Shown here piece by piece: positions 31,930-41,020 of a stretch of 44,560 bases of DNA. Each line of letters begins with the position of its first letter. The first letter of the stretch is position 1. Location of the stretch: the NCBI GenBank assembly GCA_019118525.1, contig DWYV01000019.1, positions 1 to 44,560 of the forward strand, in the 5' to 3' direction. A program made the position numbers and the translations under genes. The notes beneath the pieces are model-generated. The model had not been told where the DNA came from and searched no databases. It was given only the letters and a program-made list of their open reading frames with translations. Origin of the DNA: Candidatus Bariatricus faecipullorum (lineage in GTDB: Bacteria; Bacillota; Clostridia; Lachnospirales; Lachnospiraceae).

Positions 31930-33476
31930 TTCAAAGCTCCCGTCTCTTCTGCCGCTGTTTCCTCTGCCAGTTCCACCAGGGCCCGGGGCGTTGCCTCCCG
32001 GGCGGTCCGCACCTGCATTCTGTATCCGGCGGCCGCTTCTGCCGTCTGCTTCCCAATGCAGAGCGCCGTTACCAGGGAGAAATCCATGCCTTCTGCAGTC
32101 TTAACAAATCCACGGACCGTGGAAGCGCTGGTAAACAGCACATAATCCGTAATCTTTTCTTCTATCTCTTTCCGGATATCCAGAAACGGGCAGGTCTCAT
32201 ATACGATATCATACACCGGGATCTCCCGGATTTCCACCCCCGGAATTTTAAGCAGCGGGGCGGTCACCTCCGGACTGCCCTTCCGGGCTCTCGGAAGCAG
32301 CACCCGCTCCCCGGTCTTTACCGCCTCTTTCAGCGCCATTCCCAGATGTCCGCCATCGTAAATCTCCGGCATCAGATCCGGCCAGATGCCCACCTCTTCC
32401 AGGGCGCTTCCGGTTCCCGGCCCGATGGCCGCCACTTTCACCCCGGCCAGGGTACGGATATCCACCCGGGCCTGCCGGAGGCTGTCCCGGAATATCCGGA
32501 CTCCGTTCCTGCTGGTAAACACCAGCCAGTCATACCCCGGCTTTTCCGCCAGAGCCCCGGCCAGCTCCCCGGCCTCCCGGGAAGGAACAATCCGTATGGA
32601 AGGCGCCTCCAGCACCTCGGCTCCCTTTTCCCGGAGCATGGCCGCCAGTTCCCCACTCACCTCCCGGGGCCTGGTAAGCAGAATCTTCTTTCCTGCCAGA
32701 GGCCGTCTGTCGTACCATTCCAGCTCCCGCATACCGGCCGTCTCTCCCACCAGTATCAGGGCCGGAGACTGCACCTTCGCCTCTTTCGCCTTTTCTGCGA
32801 TGTCCTTCAGGGTCCCCAGTATCTTTCTCTGTCCGGCTGTGGTTCCCCGCTCCAGCACAGCCGCCGGTGTCTCTTCCTTCATTCCGGCTTTTCGCATTCC
32901 TTCCTGTATCCGGGGAAGAGTGTGCACGCCCATGAAAAACACCAGCGTGCCGCCGGATTCTGCCAGGGCCCCATAGGGAATATCCGGAAAACTGCCGTCC
33001 TTTTTGTGGGCAGTTACCAGATGGAGGGAAGACGCCTTATTCCGGCAGGTCACCGGAATCCCCTGGTAGGCCGGTACCGCCGTGGCGGCCGTAATACCGG
33101 GGACAATCTCAAAAGGAATCCCTGCTTTTTCCAGCTCCAGGGCCTCTTCGGCTCCCCTTCCGAACACAAAAGGGTCGCCTCCTTTCAGCCGGACTACCCG
33201 GTTCCCTTTCCTGGCCTCCTCCACCAGAATCCGGTGAATCTCCTGCTGGGGCACCGGATGACGTCCGGCCGTTTTCCCCACATCAATGTAGCGGGCGCCG
33301 GGATTTCCCAGAGTCAGGGCGCCCTGCCCGGCCAGCCGGTCATAGACGATAACGTCTGCCCGTTCCAGCAGGTACTTCCCCTTCACCGTCATCAGTCCGA
33401 TGTCTGAAGGGCCGGCTCCCACCAGCCAGACTTTTCCTTTCTTTCTATCTGCTTCCTGCCGCGCTTCGCATCTCAT
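31926..33476 (-). CDS. cobA-hemD: Fusion: uroporphyrinogen-III methyltransferase CobA and uroporphyrinogen-III synthase HemD
   Basis: A 516-residue bifunctional enzyme. Residues about 14-250 are SUMT (VWLVGAGPSDIGLMTVKG, VYDRL, RLKGGDPFVFGRG, GITAA), which makes precorrin-2. Residues about 255-510 are HemD (KKILLTRPRE, YDWLVFTSRNGV, AIGPGTGSALEEVG, VLFTSASTV), which closes the tetrapyrrole ring. This fusion is common in Clostridia. The ATG at 33476 lies 32 bp inside hemC. GGAG is 13 nt upstream, rather far. It overlaps cbiD by 4 bp. Confidence 0.96.
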   Translation of the reverse strand: MRCEARQEADRKKGKVWLVGAGPSDIGLMTVKGKYLLERADVIVYDRLAGQGALTLGNPGARYIDVGKTAGRHPVPQQEIHRILVEEARKGNRVVRLKGGDPFVFGRGAEEALELEKAGIPFEIVPGITAATAVPAYQGIPVTCRNKASSLHLVTAHKKDGSFPDIPYGALAESGGTLVFFMGVHTLPRIQEGMRKAGMKEETPAAVLERGTTAGQRKILGTLKDIAEKAKEAKVQSPALILVGETAGMRELEWYDRRPLAGKKILLTRPREVSGELAAMLREKGAEVLEAPSIRIVPSREAGELAGALAEKPGYDWLVFTSRNGVRIFRDSLRQARVDIRTLAGVKVAAIGPGTGSALEEVGIWPDLMPEIYDGGHLGMALKEAVKTGERVLLPRARKGSPEVTAPLLKIPGVEIREIPVYDIVYETCPFLDIRKEIEEKITDYVLFTSASTVRGFVKTAEGMDFSLVTALCIGKQTAEAAAGYRMQVRTAREATPRALVELAEETAAEETGALK

Positions 33477-34344
33477 CGGCCAGACTCCTTCCTGCTTCTT
33501 CTGCCTCTTCTTTTCCCCAGGAGCGGATGGAAAGCTCCCTGCCTCCGGTCTGATAACGGCCCGTCTCTTCTTCGTAGTAAAGGCCCCGAAGATTCAGCCG
33601 TTCTCCCCGGACAATTCTGCCGTGGGCCGCCACCGGGGAACTGCATCCGCCGTTCAGTTCCCGGACGAAAGCCCGCTCGCAGCCTGCCAGGAACCGTTCC
33701 TTTTTATGGTCCAGACACCGGCAGAGACTGGCCAGCTCCGGTCTTCCCTGCACGGCCAGAATTCCCTGGCCTGCCGCCGGAAGGATTTCCTCCGGTTCAA
33801 AATACCGGAAAATCCGTTCTTCCAGGTTCAGCCGCTTCAGTCCCGCGGCTGCCAGTACCAGGGCGCCGTACTGTCCCGCATCCAGCTTTTCCAGCCTGGT
33901 CAGTACATTCCCCCGGATACTCACCACCCGGATTCCGGTCTCCAGGGCCTCCAGCTGGATTCGCCTCCGGAAGCTGGAACAGCCCACCGGAAGGGTCCGG
34001 TCCCAGTGCCCTGCTCCTTTCGGAAGCACCAGCACATCCCGCACATCCTCCCTGGCGGAATAGGCCAGAACCGGAATCTCCGGGTTCTCTTCCATGGGCA
34101 TATCCTTCAGGCTGTGAACGGCCAAATCAATCCGTCCTTCCAGAAGGGCCATATCCAGTTCCTTCACAAACAGCCCTTTTCCGCCAATCTTATCCAGCGT
34201 TTTATGCAAAATCCGGTCGCCCGTCGTTTTCATGGGTACGATTTCCAGCTCCAGCTCCGGATAAACCTGCCTTAGTCTCTCTGCGGCAAGCTCTGTCTGA
34301 ACAACGGCCAGCCGGCTCTCTCTCGTTCCGATTCTAATCTTCAT
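33445..34344 (-). CDS. hemC: Porphobilinogen deaminase HemC
   Basis: A 299-residue enzyme that builds hydroxymethylbilane from four porphobilinogens. IGTRESRLAVVQT (5-17), catalytic Asp81 in AVHSLKDMP, cofactor-carrying Cys234 in LNGGCSSPVAAH, and the Arg-rich GCSSFRRRIQL. The ATG at 34344 has AAGGGA 6 nt upstream and gives the usual MKIRIGTRES start. The alternative at 34359 has no good ribosome site. It overlaps sirC by 11 bp and cobA-hemD by 32 bp. hemA, hemB and hemL, often nearby in Clostridia, are absent here. Confidence 0.95.
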   Translation of the reverse strand: MKIRIGTRESRLAVVQTELAAERLRQVYPELELEIVPMKTTGDRILHKTLDKIGGKGLFVKELDMALLEGRIDLAVHSLKDMPMEENPEIPVLAYSAREDVRDVLVLPKGAGHWDRTLPVGCSSFRRRIQLEALETGIRVVSIRGNVLTRLEKLDAGQYGALVLAAAGLKRLNLEERIFRYFEPEEILPAAGQGILAVQGRPELASLCRCLDHKKERFLAGCERAFVRELNGGCSSPVAAHGRIVRGERLNLRGLYYEEETGRYQTGGRELSIRSWGKEEAEEAGRSLADEMRSAAGSR

Positions 34345-34819
34345 CCTCTGTCCCTTCATCTCTCATCTGACTTGTCCATTCCCGTATCCGGGCTGCCATG
34401 CGGGCCACCGCCCGGTGGTTTTTCCCATTCCCGCTGATGCCGATGACCGTCCCGCCTCCACGGGCAATGGCCGGAAAATAAAAATCACATTCCCGGTGGT
34501 CGGAAGCGCTGTTTACCGGAACGCCCTTCTCCCGGCAGATTCTGCAGATGTCCCGGTTCACCCTGTCGTCTCCGGTGGCCGCCAGCACGAAGGCCTCCGA
34601 CCCTTCCACATCTTCTCTGCGGAAAGGCCGCCGGACCAGCGCCAGCTTCCCTTCCCGGCCGGACTCTTCCAGCTCCGGGCAGACCCGGTCTGCCACCACG
34701 GTAATCCGGGGGCCAAAGTCCAGAAGCGTATTCACTCTCCGCAGGGCCACCCGACCGCCCCCGGCAACCAGTATTTTTTTCCCCCGCAAATCCACAAACA
34801 GTGGAAACCGTTCCGCCAT
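34334..34819 (-). CDS. sirC: Precorrin-2 dehydrogenase SirC
   Basis: A 161-residue NAD-dependent enzyme that oxidises precorrin-2 to sirohydrochlorin. FPLFVDLRGKKILVAGGGRVALRRV carries the GGG dinucleotide loop (20-22), and SASDHRECDFYFPA (104-117) includes the conserved Asp107. It lacks the C-terminal helical domain of Met8p/CysG, so it probably does not chelate metal, fitting the separate CbiK. GGGAGG lies 8 nt before the ATG. It is the first gene of the large cobalamin operon, 76 bp after a lipoprotein gene, with only a hairpin and no riboswitch in between. Confidence 0.94.
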   Translation of the reverse strand: MAERFPLFVDLRGKKILVAGGGRVALRRVNTLLDFGPRITVVADRVCPELEESGREGKLALVRRPFRREDVEGSEAFVLAATGDDRVNRDICRICREKGVPVNSASDHRECDFYFPAIARGGGTVIGISGNGKNHRAVARMAARIREWTSQMRDEGTEDED

Positions 34820-34841
34820 GCTGCTTTCCTCCCTTAAGGCC

Positions 34842-34875
34842 CAAAAGGGGCGGTTCGCCGGAACCGTCCCTTTTG
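34842..34875 (-). terminator. Hairpin between lipoprotein gene and sirC (attenuator or weak terminator)
   Basis: A 15-bp stem (34842-34856 with 34861-34875, one G-T mismatch) around GCCG. On the minus strand the core reads GGGACGGTTC/GAACCGCCCC. No T-tract follows the stem on either strand (GGCC on the minus side), so termination is likely partial and read-through into sirC possible. The GGGACGG core recalls the palindromes at 1-44 and 5164-5206. Confidence 0.6.
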
Positions 34876-34894
34876 CCTTATTCCTTATTTCGTT

Positions 34895-35971
34895 CTACTC
34901 TGCCGTATCTCCGGAAGTATCGCTCTCTCCGGATGCGTCCGTACCCTCTCCGGATGTATCCGTGCTGGAATCCTTAATGGTGACGCCGGTTTTTACAAAA
35001 TCAATTTTGTCCCATACATTATCGTGAACCGTTACCTCGTCTTCCTGAAGCCATAAGGAAGTCTGGTCCGCCAGGGCCTGGGTTCTTCTCTCTTCCACGA
35101 TAGTCGTTTTTTCTGCATCGGTGGCCTCTCTGTCCAGAAGGCTGGTCAGCTTTACGACATAATATCCGGTAGAACCTTCCAGTACGTCAGAGACCTCTCC
35201 TTCTCCCAGTTCGTCCGCCGCCGCAATAATATTACTGTCCAGGTCTACGGATTCGCTGTCAAAGGTCAGAGTGGAAGCCGTGTAGCCCTGCTCCTCCGCA
35301 TAGGCGGCAAAATCCGCCGCGTCCACGGCGCCGTCCCGGAATGCCTGCACCTGCTCCTGCAGGGCGGTCTTTTCTTCATCCGTCATCTGAGAGCTGTTGC
35401 CCTCATCATCTGTTGTAGTAGTGGAAAAATATACATACTGCATACTCTTCTGGGCTGCTTCTTCATCCGACACCTCGGTATCCACCGTGGCGCCGATAGC
35501 CTCCGCCATCTTTTCCCGGATGGTAAGAAGCTCCAGGAATCTCTTCACCGTGTCCTCATCCCCGGAAACCAGATTCTTGTCGTCCAGGGTATTGTTTTCG
35601 ATGAACTGGGAAGCCGCCTGCTCAATGGCCGCCTCATCCTCCTCGGTCAGGGACACATCAAACTCATCCTTATGCATATCCAGGACATACATCTGCTGCA
35701 GATTGCTCATAATGCTGTCCTTTACGCTTTCCTCATAAGTCGAGCCTTCCGTGGCCTCGCTCTCCCACATATCCTCTCCCAGATAACTGGTGTAATACGT
35801 CTCATACTGTGCCTGCTGGTACCGGGCATAGAAATTCGCCACATCTGCCGTGATTTTGGTATCTCCAATCTCCGCCACTACTTCGCTGCCGTCTAATTCA
35901 CTGCTGCAGCCCGTCATGGCTGTTACCGCCAGTGCGGCCGCCAGTACAGCCACTGCCAATCTTCTCTTCAT
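34895..35971 (-). CDS. Lipoprotein with SurA/PrsA-like folding-factor domains
   Basis: A 358-residue exported protein. The signal peptide has a Lys/Arg start, a hydrophobic core and a lipobox-like MTGC, so Cys22 is probably lipidated. Residues 30-190 resemble a SurA N-terminal chaperone domain (EVVAEIGDTKITADVANFYARYQQ). About 190-310 resemble a parvulin prolyl isomerase (YVYFSTTTTDDEG, GEVSDVLEGSTGYYVVKL), though key isomerase residues cannot be confirmed. The tail is Ser/Thr/Asp/Gly-rich. The ATG at 35971 follows AAGGAGG by 12 nt. A strong promoter lies 55-83 bp upstream. It probably helps fold exported proteins. Why it precedes the cobalamin operon is not clear. Confidence 0.8.
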   Translation of the reverse strand: MKRRLAVAVLAAALAVTAMTGCSSELDGSEVVAEIGDTKITADVANFYARYQQAQYETYYTSYLGEDMWESEATEGSTYEESVKDSIMSNLQQMYVLDMHKDEFDVSLTEEDEAAIEQAASQFIENNTLDDKNLVSGDEDTVKRFLELLTIREKMAEAIGATVDTEVSDEEAAQKSMQYVYFSTTTTDDEGNSSQMTDEEKTALQEQVQAFRDGAVDAADFAAYAEEQGYTASTLTFDSESVDLDSNIIAAADELGEGEVSDVLEGSTGYYVVKLTSLLDREATDAEKTTIVEERRTQALADQTSLWLQEDEVTVHDNVWDKIDFVKTGVTIKDSSTDTSGEGTDASGESDTSGDTAE

Positions 35972-36025
35972 AACTGGTCCGTTCCTCCTTGTTCCTGCCC
36001 TCTCCAGGCAGTCATACACTTTTAT

Positions 36026-36054
36026 AGTATAGCCTTTTTTTGTCCGCCTGACAA
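36026..36054 (-). promoter_or_regulatory. Sigma-A promoter of the lipoprotein gene
   Basis: On the minus strand TTGTCA (36049-36054), a 17-bp spacer and TATACT (36026-36031). It is the only strong promoter seen upstream of the lipoprotein gene and the 18-gene cobalamin operon, so it may serve both. Confidence 0.8.
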
Positions 36055-36080
36055 GCCCTTATTCCGTTTCCATCCCGGGG

Positions 36081-39000
36081 TTATTCTGTTTCCGTTTCAG
36101 GGTCCTCCCGCAGTCCGCGGATATCCTCCACAATGGCCCTTACCTGTTCCAGAATCTGTTCGTCCCGCTCCTTTTTATTCGTCTGCCGTTTCCGGTAGAC
36201 AAAGCAGGGCACGGGCTCCGCCTTAAACGTCAGCGCCCCCTGAAACCGCGCCAGAAGTTCCGGAATCCGGGCTGCCTTTACCCGGGCCTTCTCATACATG
36301 GTAAACCAGTATTCGTTCCCTTTCTGCTCCACGGACACCAGCCAGGCGCTGTGGGCAAAGGCCTTCAGCTCTGCGATGGTCAGAAGCTGCTGGACTCTCC
36401 GCGGTGGTTCTCCGAACCGGTCCAGCAGTTCCTCCAGCATATCGTCCCGCTCTTCTTCGGTCTCGATAGCGGCAATCCGTTTGTACACATCCAGCTTCTG
36501 GTATTCATTGGGAATGTAGGACGAGGGAATGAAGGCATTGATATTCAGGTCCACGGTGGTGGTGTAAAGTTCCTCCGGAGTCTCTCCCTTCAGATGTTTT
36601 ACTGCCTCGTTGAGCATCTTGCAGTAAAGGTCGTATCCCACGGCTTCCATATGGCCGTGCTGCTCTTCTCCCAGCAGATTCCCGGCGCCCCGGATTTCCA
36701 GGTCCCGCATGGCAATCCGCACACCGCTTCCCAGATCCGTAAACTCCCGGATGGCCGCCAGCCGTTTTTCCGCCACTTCTTTTAACAGCTTATCCCGCCG
36801 GTAGAGCAGAAATGCATAGGCCATCCGGCCGGAACGGCCTACCCGCCCCCGGAGCTGGTAAAGCTGGGAAAGCCCCATTTTGTCCGCGTCGTGGATAATC
36901 ATGGTATTTACATTGGAAATGTCCAGACCGGTCTCGATAATGGTCGTGGATACCAGCACGTCAATATCCCCGTTGATAAAATCATACATAATTCTCTCCA
37001 GCCGGTGCTCCCGCATCTGGCCATGGGCATAGGCCACCGTGGCCTCCGGCACCAGCTTCTGAATCCGGGCCGCCATCTCCTGAATATCCCGCACCCGGTT
37101 GTACACATAGTACACCTGTCCCTGCCGGGACAGTTCCCGGGCGATGGCCTCCCGGACCATCTCGTCCTGATATTCCATCACATACGTCTGGATGGGCAGC
37201 CGGTCCCCCGGCGCCTCCTCCAGAACACTCATGTCCCGAATGCCGATAAGGCTCATATGAAGGGTACGGGGAATGGGAGTGGCCGTCAACGTCATCACAT
37301 CCACATTGTCCCGGAGTTTTTTTATCTTTTCCTTGTGCTGCACCCCGAAGCGCTGCTCCTCGTCGATAATCAGCAGTCCCAGGTCCTTAAATCCCACATC
37401 CTGACTCAGTACCCGGTGGGTACCGATGACAATGTCCACCTGCCCTTTTTTCAGGTCCTCGATTGTTTTTTTCTGCTGGGCAGGCGTCCGGAACCGGCAG
37501 AGCAGGTCCACCCGGACCGGAAACTCCTTCATCCGCTGGACAAAGGTATTGTAGTGCTGCTGGGCCAGAATGGTGGTGGGGACCAGGTATACCACCTGCC
37601 TGTTCTCCTGGACTGCCTTAAAGGCGGCCCGTATGGCAATCTCTGTCTTTCCGAATCCCACGTCCCCGCAGATAAGCCGGTCCATAATCTTTGGGCTCTC
37701 CATGTCCTTTTTCACTTCTTCTATGGCCCGAAGCTGGTCCTCCGTCTCCTCGAAGGGAAACATTTCTTCAAATTCTTTCTGCCAGACTGTGTCCGGGCCG
37801 TAGATAAACCCTTCCTTCTGCTGCCGGATGGCATAGAGTTCCACCAGGTCCTTTGCGATTTCCTGCACCGCGCCCCGGACCCGGCTTCTGGTCCGTTTCC
37901 ACTCCTGTCCTCCCAGTTTATTCAGTTTCGGCTTCTTTGCGTCCGAGCTGGCATACTTCTGAATCAGGTCCATCTGGGTGGCGGGAATGTAGAGGTTCCC
38001 CCCGTCCGCATAGGATATCTTCATGTAGTCCTTGGTGACTTTGTCCACCTCAATCTTCTCAATACCCCGGTAGATACCGATACCGTGGTTCTCATGGACC
38101 ACGTAGTCCCCCGGTTTCAGGTCGGAAAAGCTCTGGATTTTCTGCCCCTCATAGTTTTTCCTTTTCCGCTTTTTCCGGGTTCTGCCGAAAATATCCGTCT
38201 CGGAAATCACCACAAATTTAATCAGCGGATACTCATAGCCGGCCTCCACATGGCCGTAGGCCACCAGAATCTCTCCCGGCCGGACCTCCCGCTCCATGTC
38301 GTCGCTGTAAAAGCTGCTCAGATTATAATCCCGCAAATCCTCCGCCAGCCGCTTCGCCCTTGTCCGGGAACCGGACAGCAGAACGACCCTGCTTCCGCCG
38401 CGCTTCAGCCGCTTCAAATCCTGAGTCAGAAGTTCGAAACTGCCGTTGTATGGATTTACGCTTCTGGCCTGGACTGAATACAGCCCGCGTATCAGAAACG
38501 GTCGGCACCGGGTTTCCAGGGCACAAAGCCCAACCAGGGAAAACCGGTTCAGCTTTTTTACCATTTCTTCTGTGGTATAAAATACCGGCTCAGGAAACTC
38601 CCTGGTCCGGCTTTCCTCCTCATTTTCCCGGTTTTCTCTGGCTTTCAGCACTTCCGCTTCCACTTCCGCCCCCCGCTCCAGAAGCCGGGCCGGCTCATCC
38701 AGGTAGATAACCGTCTCCTCCGGGGAAAAATAATCCAGAAAAGACACCCGGTTCTTTTCCTCCGGGAATTCATCTGCCGGATAAACCGTGATTTCTTTCA
38801 GATTCTCTATGGAGCGCTGACTCTCCGCGTCAAAGGTACGGATGGAATCCACCTCGTCTCCCCAGAACTCAATCCGCACCGGAGTCTCCTCTGTCAGGGC
38901 CCAGATATCCAGGATACCGCCCCGGATGGCAAACTGTCCCGGCGCCTCCACCTGAACTTCCCGCTCATACCCGAGGGCCGACACGTCCGCTTTCAGCTTC

Positions 39001-39443
39001 TCAAAATCCAGCGTCTCTCCGTATCCGATATGAAGGAGGCGGCTCTCTATTTCTTTCAGGGGAAGAAGGGAATCCATAAAGGCGTCCACGGTTGTAATCA
39101 GGGTTCCTCCCTCTCCTGCCAGCAGCATCTGAAGCGCTTCCATCCGCTGCGCCACCAGTTCTTTTCCCCGGATATCCGCCTGATAGAAGAGCATGTCTTT
39201 GGCCGGATAGTACCGGACATTCTCGTCCAGGAAACGGTACTCCTCCAGAACCTTCCGGGCTTTTTCCCCGCTGGAAAGCACATAAAGCCGGTAGCGGACG
39301 TCCCTTCCCAGTCCGTATACCAGATGGGTTTTCTGGGACGTGACACAACCGGAAATCTGCAGCATCCCTTTCTCTTTTTTCTGTTCTCTGACAATCTCTT
39401 CAAACTCGGCAATCTCTGCCAGCGGCGCTGTCACTGCTCTCAT
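36081..39443 (-). CDS. mfd: Transcription-repair coupling factor Mfd
   Basis: A 1120-residue DNA translocase that removes stalled RNA polymerase at lesions and recruits UvrA. An N-terminal UvrB-like region (to about 350) is followed by the RNA-polymerase-binding CarD-like domain ([19 protein letters not shown], about 445-465). The helicase core has Walker [10 protein letters not shown] (about 600) and DEEQ (about 693). The C-terminal TRCF domain includes [16 protein letters not shown] (about 980). I chose the ATG at 39443: AAGGAG stands 11 nt upstream, while the GTG at 39455 directly abuts it. It is in an operon with pth, 30 bp downstream. Confidence 0.96.
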   Translation of the reverse strand: MRAVTAPLAEIAEFEEIVREQKKEKGMLQISGCVTSQKTHLVYGLGRDVRYRLYVLSSGEKARKVLEEYRFLDENVRYYPAKDMLFYQADIRGKELVAQRMEALQMLLAGEGGTLITTVDAFMDSLLPLKEIESRLLHIGYGETLDFEKLKADVSALGYEREVQVEAPGQFAIRGGILDIWALTEETPVRIEFWGDEVDSIRTFDAESQRSIENLKEITVYPADEFPEEKNRVSFLDYFSPEETVIYLDEPARLLERGAEVEAEVLKARENRENEEESRTREFPEPVFYTTEEMVKKLNRFSLVGLCALETRCRPFLIRGLYSVQARSVNPYNGSFELLTQDLKRLKRGGSRVVLLSGSRTRAKRLAEDLRDYNLSSFYSDDMEREVRPGEILVAYGHVEAGYEYPLIKFVVISETDIFGRTRKKRKRKNYEGQKIQSFSDLKPGDYVVHENHGIGIYRGIEKIEVDKVTKDYMKISYADGGNLYIPATQMDLIQKYASSDAKKPKLNKLGGQEWKRTRSRVRGAVQEIAKDLVELYAIRQQKEGFIYGPDTVWQKEFEEMFPFEETEDQLRAIEEVKKDMESPKIMDRLICGDVGFGKTEIAIRAAFKAVQENRQVVYLVPTTILAQQHYNTFVQRMKEFPVRVDLLCRFRTPAQQKKTIEDLKKGQVDIVIGTHRVLSQDVGFKDLGLLIIDEEQRFGVQHKEKIKKLRDNVDVMTLTATPIPRTLHMSLIGIRDMSVLEEAPGDRLPIQTYVMEYQDEMVREAIARELSRQGQVYYVYNRVRDIQEMAARIQKLVPEATVAYAHGQMREHRLERIMYDFINGDIDVLVSTTIIETGLDISNVNTMIIHDADKMGLSQLYQLRGRVGRSGRMAYAFLLYRRDKLLKEVAEKRLAAIREFTDLGSGVRIAMRDLEIRGAGNLLGEEQHGHMEAVGYDLYCKMLNEAVKHLKGETPEELYTTTVDLNINAFIPSSYIPNEYQKLDVYKRIAAIETEEERDDMLEELLDRFGEPPRRVQQLLTIAELKAFAHSAWLVSVEQKGNEYWFTMYEKARVKAARIPELLARFQGALTFKAEPVPCFVYRKRQTNKKERDEQILEQVRAIVEDIRGLREDPETETE

Positions 39444-39473
39444 CTGCTGATGCACTCCTTCAGTTCCCTGTTT

Positions 39474-40061
39474 TTATTCCTGTTCCTTTTCCCTCTTCTT
39501 CCGGTTAAACCGGTTCATGGCCTCCCCGGTTTCTCCCGCCACAATCAGTTCCGCCGCTTCCACGGCCTCCCGGACGGCGAGGTCCATCTGCTCCTGCTCC
39601 GTTTTTCCAAAATGACCCAGCACATAATCGGCCAGGTCGTAGCCGGCAGGCTTCTCTCCCACGCCCACCTTTATCCGGGGAAACACCTCTGTCCCCAGAT
39701 GGGCGATAATATTTTTCATGCCATTGTGTCCTCCGGCGCTCCCTTTCCGGCGCACCCGAATCTGTCCCACATCCAGGCTGATGTCGTCATAGATGACCAG
39801 CAGTTCCGTCTCCGGGTCTGCCTTATAGAAATTCACAAGCGCTCCCACGCTCTCTCCGCTTAAGTTCATGTACGTCTGGGGTTTGGCCAGAAGCACTTTC
39901 TGTCCACTGATAATTCCGCTTCCGGTGAAGGCTCTCGCTTTCCTCCCCGTAACCGGTATATTATATTTTTCCGAGATGGCGTCTATTACTTCAAATCCGA
40001 TGTTATGCCGGGTTCCCTCATACTTTCTGTCCGGATTTCCCAGTCCCGCAATGATGACCAT
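39474..40061 (-). CDS. pth: Peptidyl-tRNA hydrolase
   Basis: A 195-residue cytoplasmic enzyme that recycles prematurely released peptidyl-tRNA. IAGLGNPDRKYEGTRHNIGF carries the catalytic His19. KPQTYMNLSGESVG and YDDISLDVGQIRVRRKGSAGGHNGMK are family motifs. Its C-terminus is Lys/Arg/Glu-rich. The pth-mfd pair is a common gene order in Firmicutes. A promoter lies 30-59 bp upstream. Confidence 0.97.
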   Translation of the reverse strand: MVIIAGLGNPDRKYEGTRHNIGFEVIDAISEKYNIPVTGRKARAFTGSGIISGQKVLLAKPQTYMNLSGESVGALVNFYKADPETELLVIYDDISLDVGQIRVRRKGSAGGHNGMKNIIAHLGTEVFPRIKVGVGEKPAGYDLADYVLGHFGKTEQEQMDLAVREAVEAAELIVAGETGEAMNRFNRKKREKEQE

Positions 40062-40090
40062 ATCTGTTCCCCTTTCCTTTCGCTCCTACC

Positions 40091-40120
40091 ATTCTAGTAT
40101 ATCCCGGGCGGTTTGTCCAA
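40091..40120 (-). promoter_or_regulatory. Promoter of pth-mfd
   Basis: On the minus strand TTGGAC (40115-40120), an 18-bp spacer and TAGAAT (40091-40096), just before the pth gene. Confidence 0.6.
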
Positions 40121-40220
40121 TAAAAAAATACGGCATATTTTCTTTCGCCGGCTCATATATTATGATAAACAAGCGTTTCGGCGTCCCCCGGATTCCGGAA
40201 CCGATTTTGGGAGGGGTTTT

Positions 40221-40655
40221 ATGAGTTCGAAAACCAGAATTGTCGTCCTGCATATGAAGGAAATTATATATACGGCGGTCTTTGCCATCCTGGGAATCCT
40301 GATTCTCGTCCTGCTGTTTTTCATGTTTTCGCCGGACCGGGAGACCAGCGGGCAGGCCGGCAGCGGAACTTACGAGCCGGGTATCTACACCTCCGGTGTG
40401 ACACTGAACAGTACAGAACTGGAAGTGGAGGTGGCCGTGGATGAAAATTCCCGTATCAGTTCCATCCGTCTGGTAAACCTGGACGATTCTGTCTCCGCCA
40501 TGTATCCCCTGGTACAGCCTGCCGTGGAGGACCTTGCGGAACAGATTTACGAGACCCAGTCCCTGGAAAACATCCAGCTCTCGGAAGACAGTCCCTATAC
40601 GTCCCAGCTTCTCCTTAACGCCATCGGGGAAGCGCTGGCGGCCGGGCCGCAGTAA
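40221..40655 (+). CDS. Membrane-anchored FMN-binding-domain-like protein
   Basis: A 144-residue protein with one transmembrane helix (15-36) and an exported domain (51-141). YEPGIYTSGVTL, the beta-strand pattern ELEVEVAVDENSRISSIRLV and a C-terminal YTSQLLLNAIGEAL follow the layout of FMN_bind (RnfG/NqrC) domains, in which a Ser/Thr of a G-A-T-Y-T/S-type motif carries covalent flavin. Here the motif reads EDSPYTS (122-128), lacking Gly-Ala, so flavinylation is uncertain. GGAGGGG lies 5 nt before the ATG at 40221. It stands alone, divergent from pth, with a bidirectional terminator after it. Confidence 0.65.
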   Translation: MSSKTRIVVLHMKEIIYTAVFAILGILILVLLFFMFSPDRETSGQAGSGTYEPGIYTSGVTLNSTELEVEVAVDENSRISSIRLVNLDDSVSAMYPLVQPAVEDLAEQIYETQSLENIQLSEDSPYTSQLLLNAIGEALAAGPQ

Positions 40656-40666
40656 AACGCCGTGCA

Positions 40667-40700
40667 AAAGGGAGACGCCCCTTACGGAGTGTCTCCCTTT
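40667..40700. terminator. Bidirectional terminator
   Basis: AAAGGGAGAC (40667-40676) pairs with GTCTCCCTTT (40691-40700). It lies between two convergent genes. The A- and T-ends of the stem let it act on both strands, although the T-runs are short. Confidence 0.75.
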
Positions 40701-40724
40701 CCCTCATTCTTTCTCTATTCTGTT

Positions 40725-40988
40725 TTATCCTTCTACTACCAGGTACTGTCCGCTGGGAAGCGGGAATACTTCAGAAGCCTCTTCCAGCTCCTCATCGCTC
40801 ATGCCGTCCACATCGGCCCCACTCTCTTCAAAATATGTCCGGACCTCACTGATGGAGTCCAGCACCACTGCCATACAGTCCTCCAGAAAAGCCTCCGCTT
40901 CTTCCGGTGACTCCGCAACCGGTTCGTCAAACAACTGAGACTGCAGATTCAAAAAAGTCTGTAGACATTCTTCATCGTATTCATACAT
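40725..40988 (-). CDS. Small acidic protein, function unknown
   Basis: An 87-residue, strongly acidic protein (MYEYDEECLQTF start, many Glu/Asp, few basic residues), without signal peptide or membrane segment. It is predicted to be mostly helical, with ESPEEAEAFLEDCMAVVLDSI in the middle. I do not recognise a family. The start is the ATG at 40988, 9 nt after GGGAGG. An upstream TTG abuts the ribosome site. It follows the HAD phosphatase gene by 32 bp and is probably co-transcribed with it up to the terminator at 40667-40700. Confidence 0.72.
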   Translation of the reverse strand: MYEYDEECLQTFLNLQSQLFDEPVAESPEEAEAFLEDCMAVVLDSISEVRTYFEESGADVDGMSDEELEEASEVFPLPSGQYLVVEG

Positions 40989-41020
40989 ACCGGTCAACCT
41001 CCCTTGTCTCTTCTCTCTTT

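Noticed and set aside
34334..34819. SirC fused to HemA, as in some Clostridia
   Set aside because: The protein is 161 residues and ends in a short acidic tail; no glutamyl-tRNA reductase motifs are found on either side.
34820..34894. A cobalamin riboswitch in front of sirC
   Set aside because: The space is only 75 bp and holds a simple hairpin; no B12-box, GGTGCC or GCCGCTGTAA-like core is present on the minus strand.
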